Source of the DNA: Bacillota bacterium
Lineage (GTDB): Bacteria > Bacillota > Limnochordia > Darwinibacteriales > DTU012
Direction: 5' to 3'
Assembly (NCBI GenBank): GCA_012521805.1
Contig: JAAYLQ010000010.1
Span: 1 to 14,262 of the forward strand
Length of the DNA stretch: 14,262 nucleotides
Shown here in pieces: positions 1 through 6,600 of the stretch; the first letter of the stretch is position 1, and each line of letters opens with the position of its first letter. Both the position numbers and the translations under genes were made by a program. The notes under the pieces are model-generated. The model made no database searches and had not been told where the DNA came from. It saw only the letters and a list, made by a program, of their open reading frames with translations.

Positions 1-1
1 A

Positions 2-77
<76 letters not shown>

Positions 78-80
78 TAG

Positions 81-155
81 TGGCTGGGGTGCCTGGATTC
101 GAACCAGGGAATGCAGGAGTCAAAGTCCTGTGCCTTACCGCTTGGCGACACCCCA
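81..155 (-). tRNA. tRNA-Gln (UUG)
   Basis: A 75-nt minus-strand cloverleaf. The acceptor stem TGGGGTG pairs with CACCCCA, followed by G and an encoded CCA (81-83). The anticodon loop CTTTGAC gives TTG, which decodes Gln. It starts with U1 in the RNA, as bacterial tRNA-Gln commonly does. Only 3 nt separate it from the tRNA-Phe gene, so both must be cut from one precursor. Confidence 0.97.
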
Positions 156-162
156 ATAAAGA

Positions 163-239
163 TGGCGGAACCGACGGGACTCGAACCCGCGATCTCCGGC
201 GTGACAGGCCGGCGTGTTGACCATCTACACCACGGTTCC
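163..239 (-). tRNA. tRNA-Asp (GUC)
   Basis: A 77-nt minus-strand cloverleaf. The acceptor stem GGAACCG pairs with CGGTTCC, followed by G and an encoded CCA (163-165). The anticodon loop CTGTCAC gives GTC, which decodes Asp. It lies 7 nt from tRNA-Gln and 10 nt from tRNA-Gly, in the same array. Confidence 0.97.
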
Positions 240-249
240 ATGAGCTTCA

Positions 250-325
250 TGGAGCGGTAGACGAGACTCGAACTCGCAACCTTCGCGATGGCAACGCGAT
301 GCTCTACCAATTGAGCTACTACCGC
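250..325 (-). tRNA. tRNA-Gly (GCC)
   Basis: A 76-nt minus-strand cloverleaf. The acceptor stem GCGGTAG pairs with CTACCGC, followed by T and an encoded CCA (250-252). The anticodon stem TCGCG/CGCGA closes the loop TTGCCAT, giving GCC, which decodes Gly. Confidence 0.97.
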
Positions 326-334
326 AGAAAAGAA

Positions 335-410
335 TGGTGGGCGAAACAGGGCTCGAACCTGTGACCCCCTGCTTGTAAGGCAGGTGCTCTCCCAGCTGAG
401 CTATTCGCCC
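335..410 (-). tRNA. tRNA-Val (UAC)
   Basis: A 76-nt minus-strand cloverleaf and the first gene of the array. The acceptor stem GGGCGAA pairs with TTCGCCC, followed by A and an encoded CCA (335-337). The anticodon loop CTTACAA gives TAC, which decodes Val. Its 5' end is 35 nt downstream of the -10 box of the array promoter. Confidence 0.97.
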
Positions 411-445
411 ACGATAGTGGCGGGAATTTCCCCGGACAATTTTAG

Positions 446-474
446 ATTATACCAGCAAGAATTCATCTTGTCAA
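446..474 (-). promoter_or_regulatory. Consensus sigma-A promoter of the tRNA array
   Basis: On the minus strand TTGACA (474-469) and TATAAT (451-446) are separated by exactly 17 nt. Both hexamers match the vegetative consensus perfectly. This fits the high constitutive expression expected of tRNA genes. The segment between the -10 box and tRNA-Val contains CCGGGGAAATTCCCG (423-437), a small inverted repeat in the leader. Confidence 0.9.
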
Positions 475-521
475 TCTTTTTTTGGAAATCATTTTTATAA
501 ATTTCGCATGCCATCTTCAAG

Positions 522-550
522 TTGCCTGTTTCAGCTTGATTCGCTATAAT
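522..550 (+). promoter_or_regulatory. Promoter of the NlpC/P60-like gene
   Basis: TTGCCT (522-527) and TATAAT (545-550) are 17 nt apart, 36 nt before the ATG at 586. The -10 box is perfect and the -35 box matches 4 of 6. It points away from the tRNA promoter, so 411-585 is a compact divergent promoter region. Confidence 0.72.
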
Positions 551-585
551 AGGACTGACGAAATTCATATCCGGGAGGTTATCTT

Positions 586-1185
586 ATGAACACCAAAGCA
601 AAACATTTCTGCTCTGCACTAATCATGATGCTCATCCTGCTCACCGGCAGTACTGCTGCTGGCACTATGTATATTACCACAAATGAGCAAGCAAATCAAG
701 CCTATAATTATGCACTGCAGTACGTAGAAAATGAAGTCGCCTATTTATACGGTGGACGCCTCACTGTAGAAGCGTACCTAGCGCAGCTGGACTCAGGTTT
801 AGAACCAGGTGTGGATATTGGCGTTGATGCTTCTGCGCTTGTGGTTAATGCCTACAGACAGGTGATTCCCAACATCAGATTTTATTACGATGAGAGCAGA
901 ACCACCACAGTTGCTGATGCAACCAGCAGCATCTTGTTTAATTTCAACTGCAAGCCGATCAGTCAGGAAGAGCTGATACCAGGAGATTTAATTTTCTTTA
1001 AAGGTGCTTCCGGAAAGATTAATGGCGTTGCCATCTTTTCCGCAATCAAAGGCAATGTAATTCATTTTATCACTGCATCAGCCAATGCTGGCAAAGTGGT
1101 TTTAACTAACGCCTTCTTAAACGGAAATTACTGGACAAGCTCATTTGCCGGCTTTGGTCGCTTACAGTATACCGTTGCTGAATAA
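586..1185 (+). CDS. Secreted NlpC/P60-fold protein lacking catalytic residues
   Basis: A 199-residue protein with a likely Sec signal peptide: basic start, hydrophobic residues 10-20, and a probable cleavage after STAA at residue 25. The mature part resembles an NlpC/P60 domain, which normally cuts peptidoglycan stem peptides. Recognisable parts are YLYGGR (53-58), GVDASALV (79-86), GDLIFF (133-138), GVAIF (147-151) and VIHF (158-161). In active enzymes the second block reads DCSGLV and the fourth HVGIY. Here the nucleophile position is Ala82 and the catalytic His position is Gly147; only the third polar residue, probably His160, remains. I infer a pseudoenzyme that may bind wall material or a partner. 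ATG at 586 is preceded by GGGAGG (573-578) at 7 nt. The gene is monocistronic, with its own promoter and terminator. Family assignment rests on motif spacing alone and is moderate. Confidence 0.72.
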   Translation: MNTKAKHFCSALIMMLILLTGSTAAGTMYITTNEQANQAYNYALQYVENEVAYLYGGRLTVEAYLAQLDSGLEPGVDIGVDASALVVNAYRQVIPNIRFYYDESRTTTVADATSSILFNFNCKPISQEELIPGDLIFFKGASGKINGVAIFSAIKGNVIHFITASANAGKVVLTNAFLNGNYWTSSFAGFGRLQYTVAE

Positions 1186-1211
1186 ACTTTATACATCACT
1201 AAATCATGTAT

Positions 1212-1261
1212 AACCGCCCCGCTTTCAACAAAAACTGTTTAGAGAGCGAGGCGGTTTTTTT
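1212..1261 (+). terminator. Rho-independent terminator overlapping the gerA start
   Basis: AACCGCC-c-CGCT (1212-1223) pairs with AGCG-a-GGCGGTT (1245-1256), with one C/A mismatch and a 21-nt loop. A run of seven T (1255-1261) follows. It lies 26 nt after the stop of the NlpC/P60-like gene and should end that transcript. The 3' arm also carries the only Shine-Dalgarno-like sequence for gerA, and the T run overlaps the proposed gerA TTG start. Confidence 0.85.
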
Positions 1262-1262
1262 G
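1248..1262 (+). promoter_or_regulatory. Probable gerA ribosome site and TTG start within the hairpin
   Basis: GAGG (1248-1251) is followed 8 nt later by TTG (1260-1262), in frame with gerA. It is the only reasonable ribosome site near the gerA N-terminus. In the folded terminator the GAGG is paired, so transcripts reading through from upstream should translate gerA poorly. This is inferred from the sequence only. Confidence 0.5.
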
Positions 1263-2768
1263 AAACTTTCAAAGCGTGTGCACCACAACATCCAAACAAT
1301 TAAAGAAGAACTAAACGACAGTACCGATTTAAAAGTCCGTGAGTTCAATTTAAGTATCCAGGGAATCAGGGAGATTTCCTGTGCCCTGATCTTTTTTGAA
1401 GGCTTAATCTCGGGTCAGATGGTTACTGAAGCAGTAATGCAGCCAATTTTACACGAAGTCCGAGATTTTGACCAACCAATGGATGCAAATTTAATCACAT
1501 TTATTAAAGAATCTGTCCTTACAAACAGTGAACTGACGGAGAAAAATACAATCGATGATGTAGTGCTGTCTATTATGATTGGGGAAGTCGCGTTATTAGT
1601 TGATGGCTTCAATACCGCCCTCACAATCGATATGAAGGGGTGGCTCCACCGCGCCATTGACTCACCTCAGTCCGAAGGTGTAATCCGCGGTCCCCGCGAC
1701 AGCTTTATTGAAGCAATCAATCGCAACATGATGCTGATCCGCAGGCGGCTGCGGGATCCGAATCTAACCTTTGAGCGGATTCAAGTTGGCAACCGGGGTC
1801 AAAATGATATTGTAATCGCGTATATCAAAGACGTTGCCAATGATGAACTGGTTAACGAAGTGCGCAAACGCTTGGAAAATGTAGATTTAGACGTCATCTT
1901 AGACTCTGGTTATATTGAACAGATGATCGAGGATGATTGGTGGTCACCTTTTAACACGATCCAGGACACCGAGCGTCCTGATGAAGCAGCTGCCGGCCTA
2001 GTGGAAGGGCGGGTTGCTATATTAGTAGATAATTCCCCCTTTGTCCTGCTGGCACCAGCAACATTTAATACGCTGATGCTGTCGGCGGAAGACTATTATG
2101 TGCGCTGGCCGGCTGCAAACTTTGTGCGGATTATCCGCTTTGTGGCGTCCTTTGTCGCCCTTGTTACCCCTTCTTTATACATTGCCTTGGTTTCCTTTCA
2201 TCCGGAAATGATACCGACCAAGCTGGCATTATCAATAGCGGCCAGCCGCGAAGGGATCCCGTTTCCAGCGTTCATTGAAGCACTAATTATGGAACTTTCC
2301 CTGGAGATAGTGCGGGAGGCTGGAATCAGGCTGCCGGGACCGATCGGACAGACGATTGGGATCGTGGGCGGCCTGATCATCGGCGACGCGGCGGTAAGTG
2401 CAGGAATCGTCAGTCCATTTATGGTGATTGTTGTGGCGATGACTGCTATCGCAGGCTTTATCATTCCCACCTATACCTTAAGCTTCGGTCTGCGCATCAC
2501 CCGCTTTTTCTTGATGCTGGCAGCCAGCTTTTTAGGTTTGTACGGCCTCACTTTAGGAATGCTGATTTTATTAGGACATTTAGCTACCCTGACTAGCTTT
2601 GGCGTGAGCTATCTCTCACCATGGGCGCCTTTTAGTCCATGGGATCTGCGGGATTCAGTAATGCGCAGTCCTTGGCACAAACTTAAAAGACGTCCAGGCT
2701 ATACTCATACTAAAGATCAGACACGCCAACCCCTAAAAAAACGACGCAGAAGGAAAAGGTCTTCATGA
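1260..2768 (+). CDS. gerA: Spore germination protein GerA family (receptor A subunit)
   Basis: The A subunit of a GerA-type germinant receptor in the inner membrane of the spore, about 502 residues from the TTG at 1260. The N-terminal half is soluble and carries family signatures: IKEELNDSTDL near the start, VIRGPRDSFIEAINRN, the RRRLRDPNL block and a PDEAAAGLVEGRVAILVDNS block. Several hydrophobic membrane segments follow, with the conserved LSIAASREGIPFP and GGLIIGDAAVSAGIVSP stretches. The C-terminus keeps the family's PWAPFSPWDLRDSVMRSPW block, then a basic tail rich in KKRRRRKR. An in-frame ATG at 1206 would add 18 residues, but it has no ribosome site and those residues are encoded by the terminator, so I prefer TTG 1260. 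The stop overlaps gerC by 4 nt (ATGA), implying coupled translation. The gene order A-C-B resembles B. subtilis gerK. Start confidence is moderate; family confidence is very high. Confidence 0.95.
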   Translation: MKLSKRVHHNIQTIKEELNDSTDLKVREFNLSIQGIREISCALIFFEGLISGQMVTEAVMQPILHEVRDFDQPMDANLITFIKESVLTNSELTEKNTIDDVVLSIMIGEVALLVDGFNTALTIDMKGWLHRAIDSPQSEGVIRGPRDSFIEAINRNMMLIRRRLRDPNLTFERIQVGNRGQNDIVIAYIKDVANDELVNEVRKRLENVDLDVILDSGYIEQMIEDDWWSPFNTIQDTERPDEAAAGLVEGRVAILVDNSPFVLLAPATFNTLMLSAEDYYVRWPAANFVRIIRFVASFVALVTPSLYIALVSFHPEMIPTKLALSIAASREGIPFPAFIEALIMELSLEIVREAGIRLPGPIGQTIGIVGGLIIGDAAVSAGIVSPFMVIVVAMTAIAGFIIPTYTLSFGLRITRFFLMLAASFLGLYGLTLGMLILLGHLATLTSFGVSYLSPWAPFSPWDLRDSVMRSPWHKLKRRPGYTHTKDQTRQPLKKRRRRKRSS

Positions 2769-3910
2769 TCCATAAACGCTTCCGACTGGTAATCTTGACA
2801 CTCACTTTAGCTTTACTCATGACAGGGTGCTGGGATGCAAAAGACGTAGACCAGCGTTCCTTTGTCATGGGCATTGCATTTGATCTGGCTGAGACAGAGG
2901 ATCGTTACGTGATGACTATTGAACTGCCTGTACTGTCCGGTTTTGCCAGCCAAAGCAGCGGCGAAGGCCCGAAGTCGGTGATGTTTTCCACCGTAGGCAC
3001 CTCTGTCGCCCAGATGGCGACTCACTTCGAATCCCGTACCTGGCGGGAACTTTTTTTCGGGCATACCCAGGCAATCATCATCAGCGGGGATGCGGCCCGC
3101 AAAAGCATCCGTCCTTTTCTAGACTTTTTCGATCGCAATCCCCGCATTGATCGCCGCCTAACCTTGTTTATCTCCCAAGGAGAAGCCCAGGAGATATTTA
3201 AAACTAAAGACCCAAGGGAAGACCTGGTTTCCGTTTATCTCAACCAAATGCTGAACACTCTGACCAATACTGCCCGGGTGGTTAAAATGAATTTCCAAGA
3301 CAGTCTGCGCAATCTAGAAAGCAACGGTGATACTATACTCCCGCGGGTGCGCAGCTCTGGCACAGAAGCAGTAATTGCTGGAGGTGCATTAATTAAAGAT
3401 TACAAACTGATTGCTTGGCTGGGTGAAAACGAAACCCGGGCAGCTGCCTTTCTTTACAACAATGTCTCCGGCGGCTTGATCGTTGTTAATGTAGATGACA
3501 ACCTCTATGCTTATGCGATGCGCAGTGCTTCTTCAGAGACCAAGGCAAAGCTGAAGGACAATCAGTTAATATTTGAAATCGAGGTTAAATCTGAAGGTGA
3601 TATTATCGAGGTTTACTATGAGGAAGCCCAGGGCCCATCCGCATTCGATATAGCTAAAATTGAGGATAAACTGAATCAGCTGATCGCCAACGAGATCCTC
3701 CATTTGGTCACCAAGCTCCAAGACCTGAAAACCGACCCGATTGGCTTTGACAGATTAGTCTTTCGCAGTTACCCAAAGTTTTGGAAAGAGCATGCCAAGG
3801 ACTGGAAAGACAAAATTTTCCCGCAAGCCAAGTTTGAGATTAAAACTACATTTAGAGTCCGCAGAACTGGCATTGTAGAAAAGGAGGTTGTGTATGAAAG
3901 GCAGAGATAG
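2765..3910 (+). CDS. gerC: Spore germination lipoprotein, GerC family
   Basis: The C subunit of the germinant receptor, 381 residues, a lipoprotein expected on the outer face of the spore inner membrane. A short signal peptide ends in the lipobox MTGC, with Cys22 as the lipidated residue. It is followed by WDAKDVDQRSFVMGIAFD, the typical N-terminal signature of the GerAC family. The remainder matches this family in length and pattern, including WRELFFGHTQAIIIS, the FFDRNPRIDRR block and a C-terminal domain ending in KTTFRVRRTGIVE. ATG 2765 overlaps the gerA stop by 4 nt, with AAGG at 2756-2759. The C-terminus overlaps the gerB start. All features are usual for the family. Confidence 0.95.
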   Translation: MIHKRFRLVILTLTLALLMTGCWDAKDVDQRSFVMGIAFDLAETEDRYVMTIELPVLSGFASQSSGEGPKSVMFSTVGTSVAQMATHFESRTWRELFFGHTQAIIISGDAARKSIRPFLDFFDRNPRIDRRLTLFISQGEAQEIFKTKDPREDLVSVYLNQMLNTLTNTARVVKMNFQDSLRNLESNGDTILPRVRSSGTEAVIAGGALIKDYKLIAWLGENETRAAAFLYNNVSGGLIVVNVDDNLYAYAMRSASSETKAKLKDNQLIFEIEVKSEGDIIEVYYEEAQGPSAFDIAKIEDKLNQLIANEILHLVTKLQDLKTDPIGFDRLVFRSYPKFWKEHAKDWKDKIFPQAKFEIKTTFRVRRTGIVEKEVVYERQR

Positions 3911-5024
3911 ACTCTTAGCGCAGGAAGTTCCTGTGATTATCGCCAACATGATGCTGGGAGTCGGTACGATCGGGCTTCCATCACGCTTAGCAGAAATTGC
4001 CGGCCCTGACGGAATTATCGCCTTTGCCTGCGCAATCGGTGTCCTGGTTGCGGCGACAGTTTTAATTATTTTATTGGTGCGCCGCTTTCCAAATCAAGGC
4101 ATTGCCGATTACAGCACTATCCTTATCGGGAAAGTTCCCGGGTTTATCTTCAATATCATATTTGGTTTTTTCTTGACCTGCGTGGTCGCCACAATGGTGA
4201 GGGGTTTTTCAGAGGTAACAAAGTTTTTCCTGCTTCAGCGTACCCCCCTGGAGGTGATTATGATCTCGATGCTGCTGGCTGGATCACTGCTGGCCCGCAA
4301 CGGACTGCAGCCTATTGCCAGGGCTTGTCAAATTCTGCTCTACCTTTTTCTGCTTCCCCTTTTAGCAATTCCGTTTTTTATCCCGATTTTCGAGACAGGT
4401 GAATTTCTACCCCTATTCCAGACCGATTTTATGAGCATGGTTAAAGCTACTTTTGGTGCTTTATTTGCTCTTGCCGGAATTGAAGTGATGCTGGTTATCG
4501 GCTCCCATTCTGAGGACCCCAAACAACTGATGCGCTCATCAGTACTAACGGTAATTGCTGTGTCCGTACTGACCGGAATCTTGGTTGTATTGGCCTTTGG
4601 CAGTCTGTCGGTAAACCAGGTAGCCAAACTGAGTGATCCCCTCTTTGAAATGATCAAATATGTACCGGTACCCTTTGGCATATTCGAGCGGGTCGATATT
4701 TTCTTCTATACCATTTGGATTGCTGCTACCTACTCATCAGTCGTGATTGGATTATTTACTGCCAGCCATCATCTCGCTGAAACATTTAAACTAGAAACTG
4801 GTAAAGGTTTGGTATTTCCATGCGCTGCAGCCAGCTATTTTCTAGCCTTAATTCCCAACCATGAAGCTGAGCTCGGCGTGTATGGTGATTCCTTAATTTT
4901 AGTTTGGATAATTCTTGTTTTTGGTGTTGTACCTCTGTTTTTACTCCTTTCGCTGTTCCGCAAACCAAAACAATCCTCAACCAAGAAAAAACAACCACAG
5001 AAGCGCAGAGCAAACCCTGGCTGA
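3894..5024 (+). CDS. gerB: Spore germination protein GerB family (permease-like B subunit)
   Basis: The B subunit of the germinant receptor, 376 residues, an integral membrane protein related to amino-acid/polyamine/cation permeases. Subunits of this type are thought to bind or sense the germinant. The N-terminus RDRLLAQEVPVIIANMMLG and the following GIGLPS-type turn are typical. About ten hydrophobic segments follow, and the tail is basic (KKKQPQKRR). I chose ATG 3894 because AAGGAGG (3881-3887) lies 6 nt before it; an in-frame TTG at 3888 sits directly against the Shine-Dalgarno sequence. The first 17 nt overlap the end of gerC, so expression should be coupled. The stop codon (5022-5024) lies in the loop of the downstream hairpin. 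The germinant cannot be predicted from the sequence. Confidence 0.94.
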   Translation: MKGRDRLLAQEVPVIIANMMLGVGTIGLPSRLAEIAGPDGIIAFACAIGVLVAATVLIILLVRRFPNQGIADYSTILIGKVPGFIFNIIFGFFLTCVVATMVRGFSEVTKFFLLQRTPLEVIMISMLLAGSLLARNGLQPIARACQILLYLFLLPLLAIPFFIPIFETGEFLPLFQTDFMSMVKATFGALFALAGIEVMLVIGSHSEDPKQLMRSSVLTVIAVSVLTGILVVLAFGSLSVNQVAKLSDPLFEMIKYVPVPFGIFERVDIFFYTIWIAATYSSVVIGLFTASHHLAETFKLETGKGLVFPCAAASYFLALIPNHEAELGVYGDSLILVWIILVFGVVPLFLLLSLFRKPKQSSTKKKQPQKRRANPG

Positions 5025-5042
5025 GCCAAGGTTTGCTTCTGC
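5005..5042. terminator. Shared hairpin between convergent gerB and yeiH-like genes
   Basis: GCAGAGCAAACC (5005-5016) pairs with GGTTTGC and TCTGC (5030-5036 and 5038-5042), leaving one bulged T at 5037. An inner TGGCT/AGCCA stem extends it. The gerB stop lies at the hairpin tip, and the converging gene stops at 5046-5044, one base beyond the hairpin. The plus-strand T run is short (TTT). On the minus strand a TTTTTT run comes about 14 nt after the stem. It probably serves as a bidirectional terminator, though imperfect on each strand. Confidence 0.65.
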
Positions 5043-5043
5043 T

Positions 5044-6411
5044 TTAGATCGGGAAGAAGTAGCCGCCAAAACAGAGCAGCGCGGCAATCATGGTAGCAAC
5101 CAGATTAAATGTCTGCCCGACGATATATAACTTTACCGGCTTGCCGCCGTGGTACATTTTAGCCATATCACTGAAGCGCGAATCAAGCCCGATTGAGACA
5201 AAGGCCAGGGTAAAGAGCCAGTTCTTCAGGTTTTTAGTCACTGATACAATTCCATCAACCCGCTCCTGTCCCAGCCAGGGGATCAGCACAAAAGAAAACA
5301 CCAAAGATGCAAGCACAAAGCCGAAGACGAATTTCGGCATTCTGGTCCAGATTTCACTAACCTTCGGGCGCCGCTTGGTACTGATCTCAATTTCTGCACC
5401 AGTTTCTGGTTCGTTATCAACCGCCGGCACTACCCCTTCCTGCCGGACAAAAACCCAGGCAAACACAAAAGCAACTGCTCCGATCAGCAGATTCTGGAGC
5501 ATCTTAATCACCGCTGCCACTTCCATAGCAGTTTCACCCACCATACTGCCTGCCACAACAACTGCTCCCGTGCTGTCAATCGTTCCGCCGATCCAGGCTC
5601 CACCCACAGCTTCGCTCAGTCCAAACCACTTAATAATCAGCGGCTGAATAATCATGCCGATTGCTGTAAAGATCAGGGAAATGGATACCGCCATGCTGAT
5701 CTCTTCTTTTCTAGCTTTGGTGGCAGCACCGGTAGCAACCGCTGCTGAAACCCCACAAACTGATGTGCAGGCGGCAATTGTGGCCACGAGTGATTTATCT
5801 TGCATTTTTAGCCGCCGAACCCCATATTGATACATAAAGAGCAATCCGAGGGGCGGCACAGTCCAGGCAACTCCTAAACCGTAATAACCCAGGGTGAGCA
5901 CTCGATTGAAGAGCAGCTCCGCCCCCATCACCACTAAACCAGTCTTGATAAACAGTTCTGTTTGCAGAGATGGAACCAGCCATTTAGGTTTGCCAAAGAT
6001 ATTGGAAATCAGCAGACCTAAGATTAAGGCCCAGATCACATCGCTGAAGCCGTAAAGCTTGAGGGTGGCTTGATTGCCCAAAACATAGGCCAGAACTGCC
6101 AGCACAAAAATCACTGGAAAGCCAATTAGAAACCTCCCGGTTTCAGCACTGCTCCGCTTGATCACTCCGTATGCGATACTGGTGATCGCCGCCAAGAATA
6201 CTCCCAGGATCAGCAAACCCGGAACCAGATCAAGCGGCAGTGCATCTCTAATGCTAGTAGTCCAACCCTGCAGGCGGGGCACTGTTTGGATTACGCCGGT
6301 TGCTGCTAAAACAATCAGCAGCGTTCCCAGCCATACTGTCCACCAGTCTTCTGTGCGGAACAGGAACCCAAGACTGAATTTTCTTTTTACTGCAGCATCT
6401 TTACTCAACAC
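5044..6411 (-). CDS. YeiH/UPF0324-family putative sulfate exporter
   Basis: A 455-residue membrane protein of the PSE/YeiH family (often named putative sulfate exporter), for which substrate evidence is weak. Family signatures are clear: CGVSAAVATGAATKARKEE (219-237) and GGTIDSTGAVVVAG (275-288). There are roughly ten or more hydrophobic segments. It is about 100 residues longer than E. coli YeiH. The extra length lies in an N-terminal segment (RTEDWWTVWLG, then one or two further helices) and a charged loop near 323-352. This fits the longer variant known in other anaerobes, as far as I recall. The start is GTG 6411-6409, or TTG 6408-6406 one codon later. GGAGGGA (6422-6416) is 4 nt from the GTG and 7 nt from the TTG, so the TTG is equally likely. 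No regulator lies beside it; it is a single gene converging on gerB. Confidence 0.88.
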   Translation of the reverse strand: MLSKDAAVKRKFSLGFLFRTEDWWTVWLGTLLIVLAATGVIQTVPRLQGWTTSIRDALPLDLVPGLLILGVFLAAITSIAYGVIKRSSAETGRFLIGFPVIFVLAVLAYVLGNQATLKLYGFSDVIWALILGLLISNIFGKPKWLVPSLQTELFIKTGLVVMGAELLFNRVLTLGYYGLGVAWTVPPLGLLFMYQYGVRRLKMQDKSLVATIAACTSVCGVSAAVATGAATKARKEEISMAVSISLIFTAIGMIIQPLIIKWFGLSEAVGGAWIGGTIDSTGAVVVAGSMVGETAMEVAAVIKMLQNLLIGAVAFVFAWVFVRQEGVVPAVDNEPETGAEIEISTKRRPKVSEIWTRMPKFVFGFVLASLVFSFVLIPWLGQERVDGIVSVTKNLKNWLFTLAFVSIGLDSRFSDMAKMYHGGKPVKLYIVGQTFNLVATMIAALLCFGGYFFPI

Positions 6412-6600
6412 CTAATCCCTCCAGTACACGAGTACTAATTTGCTCTATCATATGCAGAAGGGAAGGGTGGGTGTGCCAAAATTCATAAAGTGGCAAATGT
6501 AACAGGGGAATTAAGCAAAAAGCTTGAAAAAAGGACCAGCTTGTGGTAAATTACTTGAAACTAATGAACGCAGAAATTCGGGTTTGGGGAGGACAGGAAA
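6412..6600. other. Divergent intergenic region
   Basis: This 189-bp region separates the YeiH-like gene (leftward) from the prephenate dehydratase operon (rightward). It holds the YeiH-like ribosome site (6416-6422), a 14-bp inverted repeat AGTAC-ACGA-GTACT (6423-6436) in that gene's 5' leader, a G-rich stretch with three GGG runs near 6459-6471, and the rightward promoter at 6524-6552. I found no well-spaced leftward -35/-10 pair; TATGAT on the minus strand near 6453-6448 lacks a good -35 box. No T-box or riboswitch-like fold is evident. Confidence 0.5.
6524..6552 (+). promoter_or_regulatory. Likely promoter of the pheA-gdt1-lipB-lipA-lpd operon
   Basis: TTGAAA (6524-6529) and TAAATT (6547-6552) are 17 nt apart, 48 nt before the TTG start at 6601. 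The -35 box matches the vegetative consensus at 5 of 6 positions and the -10 box at 4 of 6. It is the best-spaced pair in this region. Confidence 0.5.

Noticed and set aside
1180..1211. Possible sporulation sigma-G promoter (GAATA and CATGTAT) before gerA
   Set aside because: The -10-like box does not fit CATnnTA and the spacing is about 20 nt, longer than expected. A forespore promoter is likely on biological grounds but is not visible with confidence.
1206..1259. ATG at 1206 as the gerA start
   Set aside because: No ribosome site precedes it, and the 18 added residues are encoded by a strong terminator and do not resemble GerA N-termini.
3888..3893. TTG 3888 as the gerB start
   Set aside because: It directly abuts the AAGGAGG site; ATG 3894 has a proper 6-nt spacing.
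6456..6506. G-quadruplex in the divergent region
   Set aside because: Only three GGG runs are close together; the fourth is about 30 nt away, so a stable structure is doubtful.
6412..6600. T-box or amino-acid riboswitch before pheA
   Set aside because: No T-box consensus, antiterminator or terminator hairpin is seen, and the proposed promoter leaves only about 40 nt of leader.
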